From contig NZ_FOKW01000005.1 in assembly GCF_900112205.1 (NCBI RefSeq), forward strand, positions 1-64,000: a DNA stretch of 64,000 bases, in the 5' to 3' direction. The notes beneath the pieces are model-generated. The model worked only from the letters and a program-made list of their open reading frames with translations, was not told the DNA's origin and did not search any database. Shown piece by piece: positions 1 through 9,582 of this stretch (within the stretch, counting starts at the first letter, position 1; every line of letters begins with the position of its first letter). The stretch comes from Natronobacterium haloterrestre. Its GTDB lineage: Archaea; Halobacteriota; Halobacteria; Halobacteriales; Natrialbaceae. The position numbers were made by a program, and so were the translations under genes.

Positions 1-541
1 CTACCTCCGTGCCAAAGGCCGGAGGGAACGTGGCGACCTGCGCCACGTCGTTCGCATTATCACCAAATGCCGGGTGCATATATAAGGCCGTCGAACCAGT
101 TCCGCACCGAAACCCACTACCATGGGACGATTATTCACTTTCGTTGTGCTCGAGTCACACTAATAAACGGCCCAGCGGCTCGAGGCGGGACACGAAAGGG
201 GGTCACGACAGTTCAGCGCAGGCTCGGTCAAAATGTCACGCGGGCGGAGGCCGGCCAGTCATCCCGCCCTGGCAGACTCGGTCGGACCGGATGAGACCCG
301 CGTGTTCGCACACGAGTGCGCGCGTGTAATAAGGAACACGGTACCGGTACCGGGTAACGGTACCGTCCCGTTATCGGATTCGGGTATGAGCGTGCTCGAG
401 ACAGGTCACAATTCGAGAGGGTCGGAGACGTTCGAGCGGTGCCGCAGTCGGGCGAACACGTTCGGAGAGCGGCCGAATCAACCGGCGACGGGCAGAACGC
501 ATCGATGCCAATAAACCCCGTGGGTCGTAACTGGGGTACGA
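1..541. other. Gene-free left edge with possible regulatory DNA
   Basis: No open frame here looks like a real haloarchaeal protein. Three structures are visible. An inverted repeat with 8-base arms (28-35 and 41-48, loop of 5) may belong to the end of a gene left of the window. A good TATA-like element (catatataagg, about 76-86) is followed by no convincing gene. GGTACC occurs three times within 340-364, about 180 bases before the next gene. A weaker TATA-like caataaacc near 508-516 lies about 28 bases before the ATG at 542 and would suit a leaderless transcript of that gene. Confidence 0.4.
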
Positions 542-919
542 ATGGTCCGGGACCCGATCGCTTCGGAGTCGACGCCGTCAGCGGAAGAGATCTGCGCTGC
601 GCTCGACGACCCCGACTGCCGAGAAATCATCCGGAATCTCGACGAACCTATGACGGCCTCTGAACTCACGAACCGCTGTGAGATCCCGCAGTCGACGCTG
701 TATCGAAAGCTCGAGTTGCTAACCGAGTCGACGCTGCTCGAGGAGACGACGGAGATCCGCCGCGACGGACACCACGCCAGCAAGTACGCCGTTGCTTTCG
801 AGGATATCACGCTCTCTCTGGACGAAAACCGCGAACTGGCTGTCGAGATCGAACGCCCGGCCAGGAGCGCGGACGAGCGACTCGCGGAACTGTGGTCGGA
901 GGTTCGGAAGGAAACATGA
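542..919 (+). CDS. Small winged-helix (ArsR-like) transcriptional regulator
   Basis: This is a 125-residue acidic protein whose middle (about residues 38-85) has the pattern of a winged helix-turn-helix: a helix beginning TASELTNRCEIPQSTLYRKL, then a wing-like stretch with basic residues (RRDGHHASKY). No metal-binding cysteine cluster or ligand domain is present. Family knowledge: haloarchaea carry many such stand-alone ArsR-like regulators. It overlaps the next gene by ATGA, so the two are probably co-translated, and it may regulate itself and that membrane protein (inference). The ATG at 542 lies at leaderless distance from a weak TATA-like box. The target is unknown. Confidence 0.75.
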   Translation: MVRDPIASESTPSAEEICAALDDPDCREIIRNLDEPMTASELTNRCEIPQSTLYRKLELLTESTLLEETTEIRRDGHHASKYAVAFEDITLSLDENRELAVEIERPARSADERLAELWSEVRKET

Positions 920-1212
920 GCCCACACGCCACCAGTGGGATGGAAATCGCACTCGCTCTCGCGGCCGTCAAGACGCTGATGCTCGTGACGGGGGGTATCA
1001 TCACGTACTTCGCCTTCAAGGCCTATCAGCGGACGAGACAGCGGGCCCTGGGGCTGCTCGCGTTCGGGTTCGGGCTCGTCACCTTCGGATTGGTGCTGGC
1101 CGGGATGCTCTATGAGGTACTCGAGGTTCCGCTCGCGGCGGGGATTCTGCTCGAGAGTCTGCTCGTTCTCGCGGGCTTTCTCGTGATCGCGTATTCGCTG
1201 TACGTGCAGTAA
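916..1212 (+). CDS. Small three-helix membrane protein, partner of HTH regulator
   Basis: The start is taken at the ATG at 916, which overlaps the stop of the regulator gene (ATGA); an earlier in-frame GTG at 892 would lie inside that gene. The 98-residue product has three hydrophobic segments (about residues 10-30, 42-64 and 70-93) separated by a short basic loop (KAYQRTRQRA), so it is an integral membrane protein with little exposed sequence. Regulator plus small membrane protein pairs of this kind recur in haloarchaea (family knowledge), but the function is not known to me. Confidence 0.8.
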   Translation: MSPHATSGMEIALALAAVKTLMLVTGGIITYFAFKAYQRTRQRALGLLAFGFGLVTFGLVLAGMLYEVLEVPLAAGILLESLLVLAGFLVIAYSLYVQ

Positions 1213-1413
1213 GTGTGGTGTGGTCGTCCCGGCTTCGACGCCGGGTGTGTCGAACCTCTTCTCCTCTGTTTTCGGTCGCCGTTCGGTTTCGCCGTCGCTG
1301 TCCTCGTGACTGGCGACGGATAGGACGCGGTCGGGCTATCGGCTACCTGAAGCCGAATGGGCCTCGAGGCACAGCGAGAGAAGACAGACGGGCGGGGAGG
1401 GCAGAAGCGAAAG

Positions 1414-2874
1414 TCAGCGGTTCAGCGTGTGGATCGCGTGGCCCAGCGCGTTCTCCGCGGCCTCCATGACCGACTCGGACAGCGTGGGGTGGGCGTGGAC
1501 CGTCGAGGCGACGTCCTCGAGGGTCGCGCCGAGTTCGATCGCGAGTCCGAGTTCGGCGATCAGTTCGGAGGCCTCGGGGCCGACGATGCCCGCGCCGAGG
1601 ACGTACCCCTCCTCGGCCTCGGCGACGATCTTGACGGAGCCGTCGGCGTGGCCGGTCGTCAGCGCCCGACCGCTCGCGTGGAACGGGAACTCGCCGGTGA
1701 CCGTCTCGAAGCCGGCCTCCTCGGCCTCGGCTTCGGTCATCCCGACCGTCGCGATCTCGGGGTCGGTGAAGACGACTGCGGGCATCGCCTGGTGGTCGAT
1801 CGCGGCGGGTTCGCCGGCGATCACCTCGGCGGCGACCTCGCCCTCGGCGCTGCCCTTGTGGGCGAGCATCGGTTCCCCGGCAACGTCGCCGACCGCGAAG
1901 ACGTGGTCGACGTTCGTCCGCGCGCGGTCGTCGGTCTCGATGAAGCCGCGGTCGTCGGTCTCGACGCCCACTTCCTCGAGGTCGAGCGTGTCCGAGACGG
2001 GTTCGCGGCCCACGGCGACGAGGACCTTCTCCGCATCGAGTTCGAGCGACTCCGTCTCGACGGCTTCGGCACCGCCGTCGGCGGCGACGTCCTCGGCGGG
2101 GTCGGCGACGACGCGGATGCCGTCGCCGGTTTCCTGCCACTCGGAGGCGGTGTAGCCGAACTCGAAGTCGATGCCGAGTTCGTTCGCGCGTTGCTTGACC
2201 GGCCGCTTGAGGTCGTCGTCGTAGCCCGGCAGGATCGAGTCGAGCATCTCGATGACCGTGACGTCGGTGCCCAGCTTGGCGAAGACGCTTGCCAGTTCCA
2301 TCCCGATGTAGCCCGCGCCGACGACGACCAGCGAGTCCGGGACGGAGTCGAGGTCGAGCGCCTGCTTCGAACTCAAAACGGGGTCGTCCCCGTAGGAGAA
2401 GTTCGGGATCTCGATCGGACGGGAGCCGGTCGCGACGATCGCGTGTTCGAACTCGAGCGTTTCCGAGCCCTGACCGTCGCCGCTGTGGGAGATCCGGGCG
2501 GTGTTCTCGCCGTCGAACTTGGCGGTGCCCTCGAGCAGGTTGACGCCGTTTGCTTTGCACAGCTTTTCGACGCCGCCGGTGAGCTGGTCGACGACGTCGT
2601 CCTTCCAGCTCACCATGCCCGCCATGTCGACCGCGGGATCGGCGTGGATCCCCATCTCCTCGGCGTGGCGGGCCTCGTGGGCGACGTCGGTCGCCGTGAT
2701 TAGCGCCTTCGAGGGGATACAGCCGTAGTTCAGGCAGGTGCCGCCGTAGGCGTCCTTCTCGACGAGCGTCACGTCGAGGTCGAGTTGTCCGGCCCGGATC
2801 GCGGCGACGTAGCCGGCCGGTCCGGCCCCGATGACCAGCACGTCCGTGCCGGTGGTGACGTCTCCGACGACCAT
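1414..2874 (-). CDS. lpdA: Dihydrolipoyl dehydrogenase (E3)
   Basis: This is the FAD enzyme that reoxidises dihydrolipoamide of 2-oxoacid dehydrogenase complexes with NAD+. The 486-residue protein has the usual length. It shows the N-terminal FAD motif GAGPAGY (17-23), the redox-active disulfide in GGTCLNYGCIPSKA (Cys47, Cys52), a second dinucleotide motif (VVVGAGYIGMELAS) and the C-terminal dimerisation and active-site segment with HAHPTLSE. It is the last gene of the E1 alpha-E1 beta-E2-E3 run, 62 bases after the E2 gene. Small numbers of haloarchaeal E3 copies can also serve other lipoyl proteins such as glycine cleavage. Confidence 0.97.
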   Translation of the reverse strand: MVVGDVTTGTDVLVIGAGPAGYVAAIRAGQLDLDVTLVEKDAYGGTCLNYGCIPSKALITATDVAHEARHAEEMGIHADPAVDMAGMVSWKDDVVDQLTGGVEKLCKANGVNLLEGTAKFDGENTARISHSGDGQGSETLEFEHAIVATGSRPIEIPNFSYGDDPVLSSKQALDLDSVPDSLVVVGAGYIGMELASVFAKLGTDVTVIEMLDSILPGYDDDLKRPVKQRANELGIDFEFGYTASEWQETGDGIRVVADPAEDVAADGGAEAVETESLELDAEKVLVAVGREPVSDTLDLEEVGVETDDRGFIETDDRARTNVDHVFAVGDVAGEPMLAHKGSAEGEVAAEVIAGEPAAIDHQAMPAVVFTDPEIATVGMTEAEAEEAGFETVTGEFPFHASGRALTTGHADGSVKIVAEAEEGYVLGAGIVGPEASELIAELGLAIELGATLEDVASTVHAHPTLSESVMEAAENALGHAIHTLNR

Positions 2875-2936
2875 TTACGATCCCTCCGTCGCGTTCGATG
2901 CCACTGTGGTGTTCGGTTCCATTGTCGTACTCATCG

Positions 2937-4547
2937 TTACTCGAGCAGTAGTAGGTTCGGGTCCTCGAGGTACTCCATGACGGTGTTCGTGAACTCGGCG
3001 CCGACCGCGCCGTCGATCAGCCGGTGGTCGAAGGACAGCGACAGCGTCATGACCGAGCGCGGTTCGATCCGTTCTTCGCCGTCTTCCTCGACGACGCGGG
3101 GCTTGCGCTTGATCTCGCCGACCGCCAGGATTCCCGACTCGGGGTAGTTCAGGATCGGCGTGGCGTACTCGCCGCCGATACCGCCGATGTTGGTGACGGT
3201 GAACGTCGACCCCTGCAGTTCGTCGGGGCTGATCGAGCGCTCGCGGGCGCGCTCGACGAGTTCGTTCATCTCCGAGGAGAGCTGCAGGATGCCCTTGCCG
3301 TCGGCGTCCTCGAGGACGGGCACCATCAGCCCGACGTCGGTCGCGGTGGCGATCCCGATGTTGTGGTAGTCCCGGTAGACGATCTCCTCGTTGTCCTCGT
3401 CGATCACCGCGTTCATCTCGGGGTACTCTTTCAGCGCCGCGACGACGGCCTTCACGATGAAGGGCATGTAGGTCAGCCGAATCCCCTTCTCCTCGGCGCG
3501 GGGCTTGAGCCGTTCGCGGACCTCGACGAGTTCCGTCACGTCGACCTCGTCGTGGTGGGTGACGTGTGGCGCGGTGTACTTCGACTCGACCATCGCGTCG
3601 GCGATGCGCTTGCGGACGCCGCCGAAGTCCTCGCGGCGCTCGCGTTCGCCGGGCGCGAACGTCCCCTCGTCGCCGACGGGTTCGCCGGCCGCGACGGCCT
3701 CGCGGTCGGCCTCCTGGGCCCGTCGCTGGGCCTGGGCGTACTCGCGGACGTCCTCCGGGGTGACGAACGCCTCGCCGTCGCGCTGCTCGCTTGCGGGGAC
3801 GGCGTCGAGGTCGACGCCTTCCTCCTCGGCGATGCGGCGGGTCGCGGGCGCGGCGAGGGTCCGGTCGCGGTCGGCGGATTCGACGGACGCGGGGGGCTGC
3901 GCTTGCGCCTGTGACGTTCCGGTCGACGAACCACCGACGCTCGAGGTCGCGTCCGCAGTCGCACCGGCACCGGCGGCTTCGCTCGCCGTCTCGTCGGTCG
4001 CGGCTGTGGCCTCGGCCTCGGCGTCGCCCGTAGGCTCGGGTGCGGTGCCGGCCGCGGCCTCGACGTCGGCCGCGGTGATCCGACCACCCGGACCGGAGCC
4101 CTCGAGGGCGGCGAGGTCGACGCCCTCCTCGCGGGCGAGTCGGCGGACCCGCGGCGGGGCGAAGACGCGGTCGGTTGGGGTGGCGACCTCGTCGGTGTCG
4201 CCGCCGGTCGCGCCGGGGCTGCCGGCGGTTTCGGGCTCAGGTTCGGGTTCGGGTTCGGACTCCGCTTCGGCATCGGCTTCCGCAGCCTTGGCTTCGGCCT
4301 CGGCCTCGCCCTCCACCTCGAACGTGATGAAGACGTCACCGACCGGAATCACGTCGCCTTCCTCGAAGTGGCGTTCGACAACGGTCCCGTCGACCGGCGC
4401 GGGCACGTCCACGAGGGCCTTGTCGGTCTCGACCTCGGCAACCGGCTGGTCCTCGCTGACCGTGTCGCCTTCCTCGACCAGCCACGAGACCAGTTCGCCC
4501 TCGGCGACGCCCTCGCCGACGTCCGGCAGTTGGAACTCGCGTACCAT
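2937..4547 (-). CDS. pdhC: 2-oxoacid dehydrogenase E2, dihydrolipoyl acyltransferase
   Basis: E2 forms the core of the complex and carries acyl groups on lipoyl lysine. Residues 1-78 are one lipoyl domain with lysine 43 in ETDKALVDV. A Glu/Ala-rich linker follows, then a peripheral subunit-binding domain at about 128-165 (PPRVRRLAREEGVDL). A second one follows at about 230-271 (ATRRIAEEEGVDL). The acyltransferase domain occupies about 305-536, with the catalytic HRLIDG near residue 508. Two E3/E1-binding domains in one chain is unusual compared with most bacterial E2s. The gene lies 1 base after the E1 beta stop. Substrate is uncertain: archaea normally oxidise pyruvate with ferredoxin oxidoreductase, so the complex may act on branched-chain 2-oxoacids. 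Confidence 0.95.
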   Translation of the reverse strand: MVREFQLPDVGEGVAEGELVSWLVEEGDTVSEDQPVAEVETDKALVDVPAPVDGTVVERHFEEGDVIPVGDVFITFEVEGEAEAEAKAAEADAEAESEPEPEPEPETAGSPGATGGDTDEVATPTDRVFAPPRVRRLAREEGVDLAALEGSGPGGRITAADVEAAAGTAPEPTGDAEAEATAATDETASEAAGAGATADATSSVGGSSTGTSQAQAQPPASVESADRDRTLAAPATRRIAEEEGVDLDAVPASEQRDGEAFVTPEDVREYAQAQRRAQEADREAVAAGEPVGDEGTFAPGERERREDFGGVRKRIADAMVESKYTAPHVTHHDEVDVTELVEVRERLKPRAEEKGIRLTYMPFIVKAVVAALKEYPEMNAVIDEDNEEIVYRDYHNIGIATATDVGLMVPVLEDADGKGILQLSSEMNELVERARERSISPDELQGSTFTVTNIGGIGGEYATPILNYPESGILAVGEIKRKPRVVEEDGEERIEPRSVMTLSLSFDHRLIDGAVGAEFTNTVMEYLEDPNLLLLE

Positions 4548-4548
4548 G

Positions 4549-5592
4549 TTAGAACTCCATCGCCTCCCGAATGCCCGTCTCGACGCGAGCCGCTTCGGGC
4601 AGGTAGTAGTCCTCGAGCGCGTACAGCGGGAACGGCGTGTCGAAGCCGGTGATGCGCTCGACCGGTGCCTCCTGATACAGCAGCGACTGCTCCTGGATCG
4701 TCGCGGCGATCTCGGCGCCGAGCCCGCCCGTCTTGGGGGCCTCGTGGACGACCGCCGCGCGGCCGGTCTTCTCGAAGGATTCGACGATGGCGTCCTCGTC
4801 GAGCGGCGACAGCGTCCGCAGGTCGACGACCTCGACGTCGATCTCGCCCTCGAGGTTCTCGGCGGCCTCGAGGGTCGGCCGGGTCATCGCGCCCCAGGTG
4901 AACACGGAGATGTCCGAGCCCTCGCGGCGCACGGCGGCCTCGCCGAGGGGGACCTCGTAGGATTCGGTGGGTACCTCCTCGCGGAAGGCCCGGTAGATGA
5001 GTTTCGGCTCGAGGAAGAGCACGGGGTCGGGCGAGCGGATCGCGCTCGTCAACAGCCCCTTGGTGTCGTAGGGGGTCGACGGGATGACGACTTTGAGCCC
5101 GGGCTGGTGAGCGAACATCGCCTCCGAGGACTCGGAGTGGTGTTCGGGGGCCCGGATACCGCCGCCGTAGGGGGCTCGAATGACCATCGGGCACGTGTAT
5201 CGACCGCGCGAGCGCGTCCGCAGGCGCGCGGCGTGGGAGACGACCTGGTCGAAACCGGGGTAGATGAACCCGAGGAATTGGATCTCGGGGACAGGGCGCA
5301 TCCCGTAGGCAGCCATCCCGACCGCGGTGCCGAGGATGCCCGACTCGGCCAGCGGCGTGTCGATGACCCGCTGGTCGCCGAACTCGTCGTACAGCCCCTC
5401 GGTGGCGCGGAAGACGCCGCCGTTCTCGCCGACGTCTTCGCCCATGACGACGACGTCGTCGTCGCGTTGCATCTCGGTGTAGAGGCCGTCTCGAACCGCC
5501 TGGACGAGCGTCAGGTTCTCCGATTCGACCGCGTCCACGTCCGGTTCGGCCTGTACGTCCGCATCGGTGTCGGAGTCTGCGTGCGTAGCCAT
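4549..5592 (-). CDS. pdhB: 2-oxoacid dehydrogenase E1 beta subunit
   Basis: The 347-residue protein is the transketolase-like beta chain of the thiamine-diphosphate E1 heterotetramer. Typical segments are VVVMGEDVGENGGVFRATEG, the DTPLAESGILGTAVG stretch, and the C-terminal transketolase_C region around VEVVDLRTLSPLDEDAI. An acidic N-terminal extension of about 25 residues precedes the conserved core. It lies 3 bases after the E1 alpha stop and 1 base before the E2 gene, so the subunits are made from one transcript. Confidence 0.96.
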   Translation of the reverse strand: MATHADSDTDADVQAEPDVDAVESENLTLVQAVRDGLYTEMQRDDDVVVMGEDVGENGGVFRATEGLYDEFGDQRVIDTPLAESGILGTAVGMAAYGMRPVPEIQFLGFIYPGFDQVVSHAARLRTRSRGRYTCPMVIRAPYGGGIRAPEHHSESSEAMFAHQPGLKVVIPSTPYDTKGLLTSAIRSPDPVLFLEPKLIYRAFREEVPTESYEVPLGEAAVRREGSDISVFTWGAMTRPTLEAAENLEGEIDVEVVDLRTLSPLDEDAIVESFEKTGRAAVVHEAPKTGGLGAEIAATIQEQSLLYQEAPVERITGFDTPFPLYALEDYYLPEAARVETGIREAMEF

Positions 5593-5595
5593 GTG

Positions 5596-6705
5596 TTATC
5601 CCTCCAGCAGTGCGTCGTCGCCGTGTTCCTCGCGGATCGATTCGAAGTACTCGAGCTGGCGCTGGAGTCGCTTCGGCATGCCCTCGTAGACGTGGGCGAA
5701 GATCTCCTCCGGATCGGGGCGCTCGACGGATTCGGCCGCGTCGATGGCGTCGGCAACCGACTCCTCGATACGGGTCTCGATCGCGTCGACCCGCTCGTCG
5801 TCGAGCATCCCGTTGTTCCGCAGGAACGTCTCCATCCGCGGGATGGGATCTTTCTGCTTCCAGCGTTCGACCTCCTCGTCGTCACGGTAGACCGACGGGT
5901 CGTCCGCGGTGGTGTGGGCACCGAAACGGTACTGGACGGCCTCGATCAGCGTCGGCCGGAGTTCGTCCTCATCGGGGTTTTTCGCTTTCTCGACGGCGTC
6001 GCGGGTGACCTTGTACACCGCCAGGGGGTCCATCCCGTCGACCTGGACGCCCTCGAAGCCGTAGGCCGTCGCTTTCTGGGCCAGCGTTTCACTCGCGGTC
6101 TGGCGCTCCCGGGGGACCGAGATCGCCCACTGATTGTTGTTACAGAAGAAGACGTTCGGCGTGTCGAAGACGCCGGCGAAGTTCAGCCCCTCGTGGAAGT
6201 CGCCCTCCGAAGTTGCGCCGTCGCCGAAGTAACAGAGGAAGGCTTTGTTCTCGCCTTTGAGCTGTGAGGCCCAGGCGGCACCCGTCGCGTGCGGGATCTG
6301 GGTCGCGATCGGCACCGCGACCGTGAAGATGTTGGCGTCCTCGGGGATCTGATTCCCCTCCTCGTGACCCATCCAGTACAGCAGCGTCCGCTTGAGCGAC
6401 AGCCCCCGAACCAGCCCGGTGCCGTGTTCGCGGTAGCTGGGGAACACCCAGTCCTCGTCGTCCAGGGCGTGGGCGCTCCCGATCTGGGCCCCCTCCTGCC
6501 CGGACAGCGGCGGGTACGTTCCCATCCGCCCCTGTCGCTGGAGGCTGACGGCCCGTTCGTCGAAGTGCCGGGCCAGCCGCATCTGTTCGTACATCTCGAG
6601 CAACTCCTCTTCCGAGAGGTCAGGTACCTCGGCGTCGTCGAGCACCTGGCCCTCCTCGTCGAGAACCTGTACTCGCTCTCGGGGATCGCGCTGTAGCGTA
6701 CTCAC
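5596..6705 (-). CDS. pdhA: 2-oxoacid dehydrogenase E1 alpha subunit
   Basis: This is the thiamine-diphosphate-binding chain of E1. The cofactor motif [20 protein letters not shown] through CNNNQWAIS is intact. I chose the GTG at 6705, giving about 369 residues that begin [18 protein letters not shown]. It fits the usual haloarchaeal N terminus and has an AGGTGG ribosome-binding site about 9 bases upstream. A GTG at 6747 would add 14 residues but would fall close to the likely transcription start (TATA-like AT-rich DNA at about 6750-6778). First gene of the operon alpha-beta-E2-E3. Confidence 0.93.
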   Translation of the reverse strand: MSTLQRDPRERVQVLDEEGQVLDDAEVPDLSEEELLEMYEQMRLARHFDERAVSLQRQGRMGTYPPLSGQEGAQIGSAHALDDEDWVFPSYREHGTGLVRGLSLKRTLLYWMGHEEGNQIPEDANIFTVAVPIATQIPHATGAAWASQLKGENKAFLCYFGDGATSEGDFHEGLNFAGVFDTPNVFFCNNNQWAISVPRERQTASETLAQKATAYGFEGVQVDGMDPLAVYKVTRDAVEKAKNPDEDELRPTLIEAVQYRFGAHTTADDPSVYRDDEEVERWKQKDPIPRMETFLRNNGMLDDERVDAIETRIEESVADAIDAAESVERPDPEEIFAHVYEGMPKRLQRQLEYFESIREEHGDDALLEG

Positions 6706-6951
6706 GGGTAAACCCACCTGCGCATGTTGCAACGATCTATCGCTCACGTTAAAGGATTTTCGTAAATAGTTTACTATCAGTGAGATTCTTGCCCGCGCGG
6801 ACGGGAGGCGTCCGGGGAATCCCGGGCGGACCGATCAATCGTCCACATCCCTTCGAGAGCGCGTCATCCCCCACGATCGATCGGGTAGGACCGGCCTACC
6901 GGCTCTCGAGGTCGAACGGAAAACGAACGCGAGAAAGAACGGGAAATCCAG
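6706..6951. promoter_or_regulatory. Promoter region of the E1-E2-E3 operon
   Basis: The 246-base gap separates lipA from pdhA, both on the minus strand. Its right-hand part next to pdhA is AT-rich for this genome (about 6747-6780). It contains TATA-like hexamers and a short interrupted palindrome ATAGT-TT-ACTAT at 6766-6777, which could be an operator. The rest is GC-rich, and I see no gene in it. Confidence 0.4.
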
Positions 6952-7911
6952 TTACTCCGCAGTCGAAACGGGCGAGTCGCTCGAGTGCGCGTCGCGTCGC
7001 GCCTCCTCGACGCTTTTGCCGTCCCGGAGCACGGCGTCGACGAACAACTCGCCTGCCTTGTACGACGAGCGGACCATCGGGCCACTGGCACAGTAGAGGA
7101 ATCCTAACTCCTCCTCGGCGACCCGTCGCCAGGTCTCGTACTTGTGCGGGTGGTCGTAGCGCTTGACCTCGAGGTGGTCCCGCGAGGGCCGCAGATACTG
7201 CCCGAGGGTGACGACGTCGACGCCCCGCTCACGCAGATCCGCCAGCGTCTGGTAGACCTCGTGGTCGTACTCGCCGTGGCCGAGCATGATCGAGGTTTTC
7301 GTGTAGATGTCCGATTCGCGGTCGACCTGCTCGAGGACCGAAAGCGACTGTTCGTACCCGGCGCGGCGGTCCCGGACGGGGAACTGCAGGCGCTCGACGG
7401 TCTCGACGTTGTGGGCGATCACGTCCGGATCGGCGTCGATGATCTTCCGCACGAGGTGTTCCTCGCCCTGGAAGTCGGGGATGAGCACCTCGACGAGGAT
7501 ACCCGGGTGTCGGTCCTTGATCTCCCGGATCGTTTCGGCGAAGTGGCCCGCGCCCTGGTCGGGCAGGTCGTCCCGGTCGACCGACGTGAGGACGACGTAG
7601 TCCAGCCCGATCTCGGCGACGGCGTCGGCGACGTTCTCCGGCTCGTCGGGGTCGAGCGGTTCCATCCCGCCCGTCTGGACGTCACAGAAGTTACAGGCCC
7701 GCGAGCAGCGGTCGCCCATCAGCATGAACGTCGCGGTGCCGCCCTCGTCGCTGCCCTCGCCGCCGGACCAGCACTCCCCGAGGTTCGGACAGTTCGCCTC
7801 CTCGCAGACGGTGTGTAGGTTCCGGTCGCGGAGGGATTCCCGGATGTCGGTGAACTCCCGGCCCGACGGCGGCCGCATCTTGAGCCAGTCGGGCTTTCGA
7901 GCGCTGCTCAT
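6952..7911 (-). CDS. lipA: Lipoyl synthase, radical SAM
   Basis: LipA inserts two sulfurs into octanoyl chains bound to lipoyl domains. The 319-residue protein has both iron-sulfur cluster motifs: the auxiliary-cluster cysteines 36, 41 and 47 (CEEANCPNLGEC) and the radical SAM triad CxxxCxxC at 69, 73 and 76 (CSRACNFC). It lies just upstream of the E1-E2-E3 genes on the same strand, and the E2 lipoyl domain encoded there is its natural substrate. The 246-base gap with its own promoter-like DNA suggests a separate transcript. Confidence 0.97.
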   Translation of the reverse strand: MSSARKPDWLKMRPPSGREFTDIRESLRDRNLHTVCEEANCPNLGECWSGGEGSDEGGTATFMLMGDRCSRACNFCDVQTGGMEPLDPDEPENVADAVAEIGLDYVVLTSVDRDDLPDQGAGHFAETIREIKDRHPGILVEVLIPDFQGEEHLVRKIIDADPDVIAHNVETVERLQFPVRDRRAGYEQSLSVLEQVDRESDIYTKTSIMLGHGEYDHEVYQTLADLRERGVDVVTLGQYLRPSRDHLEVKRYDHPHKYETWRRVAEEELGFLYCASGPMVRSSYKAGELFVDAVLRDGKSVEEARRDAHSSDSPVSTAE

Positions 7912-8094
7912 ACCCGAGTCCTCGGGCCCCGAGGGAAAAGTGGTTGCGGTCGTCGAACGAGTCGAACGGGCCGGAACGAATCAAACGGACCGGACGAGTC
8001 GAAGCGTCGAACGGCCCGAACGATCCCGGCGGCGTCCGCCGGCCGGTCGGCGAGCGAAACTTTTATTTTATTTACTAATAACCAGTGGTGGTAG

Positions 8095-9501
8095 ATGTTC
8101 GACATCGGTCGTGAGGAAATCACAAGCGGACCCATCCCGACGACGCTCGCGATCCTGGCGGCACCGCTGCTGGTCCAGAACCTCGTGCAGGTCGCCCAGC
8201 AAGTGATCGATACCCTCTGGCTCGGCCGTCTCAGCCTCGAGGCGGTCGCAGCCGTCGGGTTGAACTTCCCGCTTCTGGGCCTGCTTGCTGCCGTCTCCAT
8301 CGGGACCAGCGTCGGCACGCAGGTGCTGGTCTCCCAGCGGACCGGCGCGGACGAACTCCGGGGCGGCCGCCGGGCCGCGTTCAACGGGGTTCTCCTCGGG
8401 TTCGTCGCCGGCGTGGTGGTCGCGGCGCTGGTGTTCGTCTTCGCCCGTGACATCGTCGGCGTCCTCGGGGCCGAAGCGAGCGTCACCGAACTCGCGGCGC
8501 TGTACCTGGCGGCGTACGCGGTCGCCTTTCCCCTGATGAGCGCGAGCGAGTCGCTCGAGTCGGGCTTTATCGGCTGGGGCGATACGCGCGCTGCGCTGTA
8601 CATCAACGTCGTCGCGGTCGCGGTCAACGTCGTCCTCGATCCGTTCCTGATCTTCGGCTGGGGACCGGCACCCGAACTCGGGATCGCCGGTGCCGCGTAC
8701 GCGACGGCCGCCGCCTACGGCGTTGCCCTGCTGTTCGGGATCACGCTCGCGCTCGTTGGACGCGACGGGTTCGCCCTCACCCGCGAGGTCTGTGCGTTCG
8801 ACGTCGGTGACTGGCGCGAGATCCTCGACATCGGCTGGCCGACGGCGGGCCAGCACGTCTCGAGCCAGTCGGCACGGGTGGGGATGATCTGGCTCGTCGC
8901 CGCCGTCGGCGGCGCGGCAGGGCTCGCGGCGTTTACGGTCGGCGCGCGGGTCGCGACCATCGCCTTCGTCCCGGCGATGGGGCTCCAGCAGGCCGCCCAG
9001 AGCATGATCGGCCAGAGTCTGGGCGCGGAACTGCCCGAGCGCGCCCGGCGGACGACGTGGGTCGGCGTCGCCATCGCGGCCGGCGCGCTCTCGGTCGTCG
9101 GCGCGATCCAGTGGGCCATCCCCGAGACGCTGTCGGTGCTTTTCGTCCCCGACGCGACGGCCGCCGAGGTCGAGGTCGCGGCGCGGTACCTCGAGATTCT
9201 CGCGTACGGCTACTGGGCGATCGGCGCGACCTACCTCCTGCAGGCGGGGTTCAACGGGGCGCGACGCACCCGCACGAGTCTCGTCGCGACCCTCCTGCAG
9301 TACTGGATCGTCCGGCTACCGATCGCCGCGGGGGCGGCCCTCCTGCTGGGCTGGGGCGTCGTCGGCGTCTTCTGGTCGGTCACCGCCTCGAACGTCGCCG
9401 TCGCGGTCGGTCTGGGCTGCTACTACTGGTACGAGACGAGCAACGGGATGAACGTCCGCGCGGTCGACGTCGCCTCCGGAGAGGCCGACGCGGCCGACTG
9501 A
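8095..9501 (+). CDS. MATE family multidrug/solute exporter
   Basis: The 468-residue integral membrane protein has about twelve hydrophobic segments and typical MATE stretches: the N-terminal PTTLAILAAPLLVQNLVQVA followed by IDTLWLGRL, and the second-half IGWPTAGQHVSSQ. The family exchanges Na+ or H+ for organic cations or other metabolites across the cytoplasmic membrane (family knowledge); the substrate here cannot be read from sequence. The start is preceded by a clear AT-rich promoter (cttttattttatttact, about 8060-8076) and a GGTGGT-like ribosome-binding site. Confidence 0.93.
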   Translation: MFDIGREEITSGPIPTTLAILAAPLLVQNLVQVAQQVIDTLWLGRLSLEAVAAVGLNFPLLGLLAAVSIGTSVGTQVLVSQRTGADELRGGRRAAFNGVLLGFVAGVVVAALVFVFARDIVGVLGAEASVTELAALYLAAYAVAFPLMSASESLESGFIGWGDTRAALYINVVAVAVNVVLDPFLIFGWGPAPELGIAGAAYATAAAYGVALLFGITLALVGRDGFALTREVCAFDVGDWREILDIGWPTAGQHVSSQSARVGMIWLVAAVGGAAGLAAFTVGARVATIAFVPAMGLQQAAQSMIGQSLGAELPERARRTTWVGVAIAAGALSVVGAIQWAIPETLSVLFVPDATAAEVEVAARYLEILAYGYWAIGATYLLQAGFNGARRTRTSLVATLLQYWIVRLPIAAGAALLLGWGVVGVFWSVTASNVAVAVGLGCYYWYETSNGMNVRAVDVASGEADAAD

Positions 9502-9582
9502 GTACGACGCCTCGAGAGCGAGCGGCAGAAACCACTCCCTACCCACGATAGCTTTACGGGAACGAGCGGAATACGCCCCTCC

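Noticed and set aside
3505-6267. A 920-codon plus-strand frame over the dehydrogenase genes
   Set aside because: It is antisense shadow of pdhC, pdhB and pdhA, whose minus-strand products carry catalytic motifs; it is Ser/Arg-rich with no domain.
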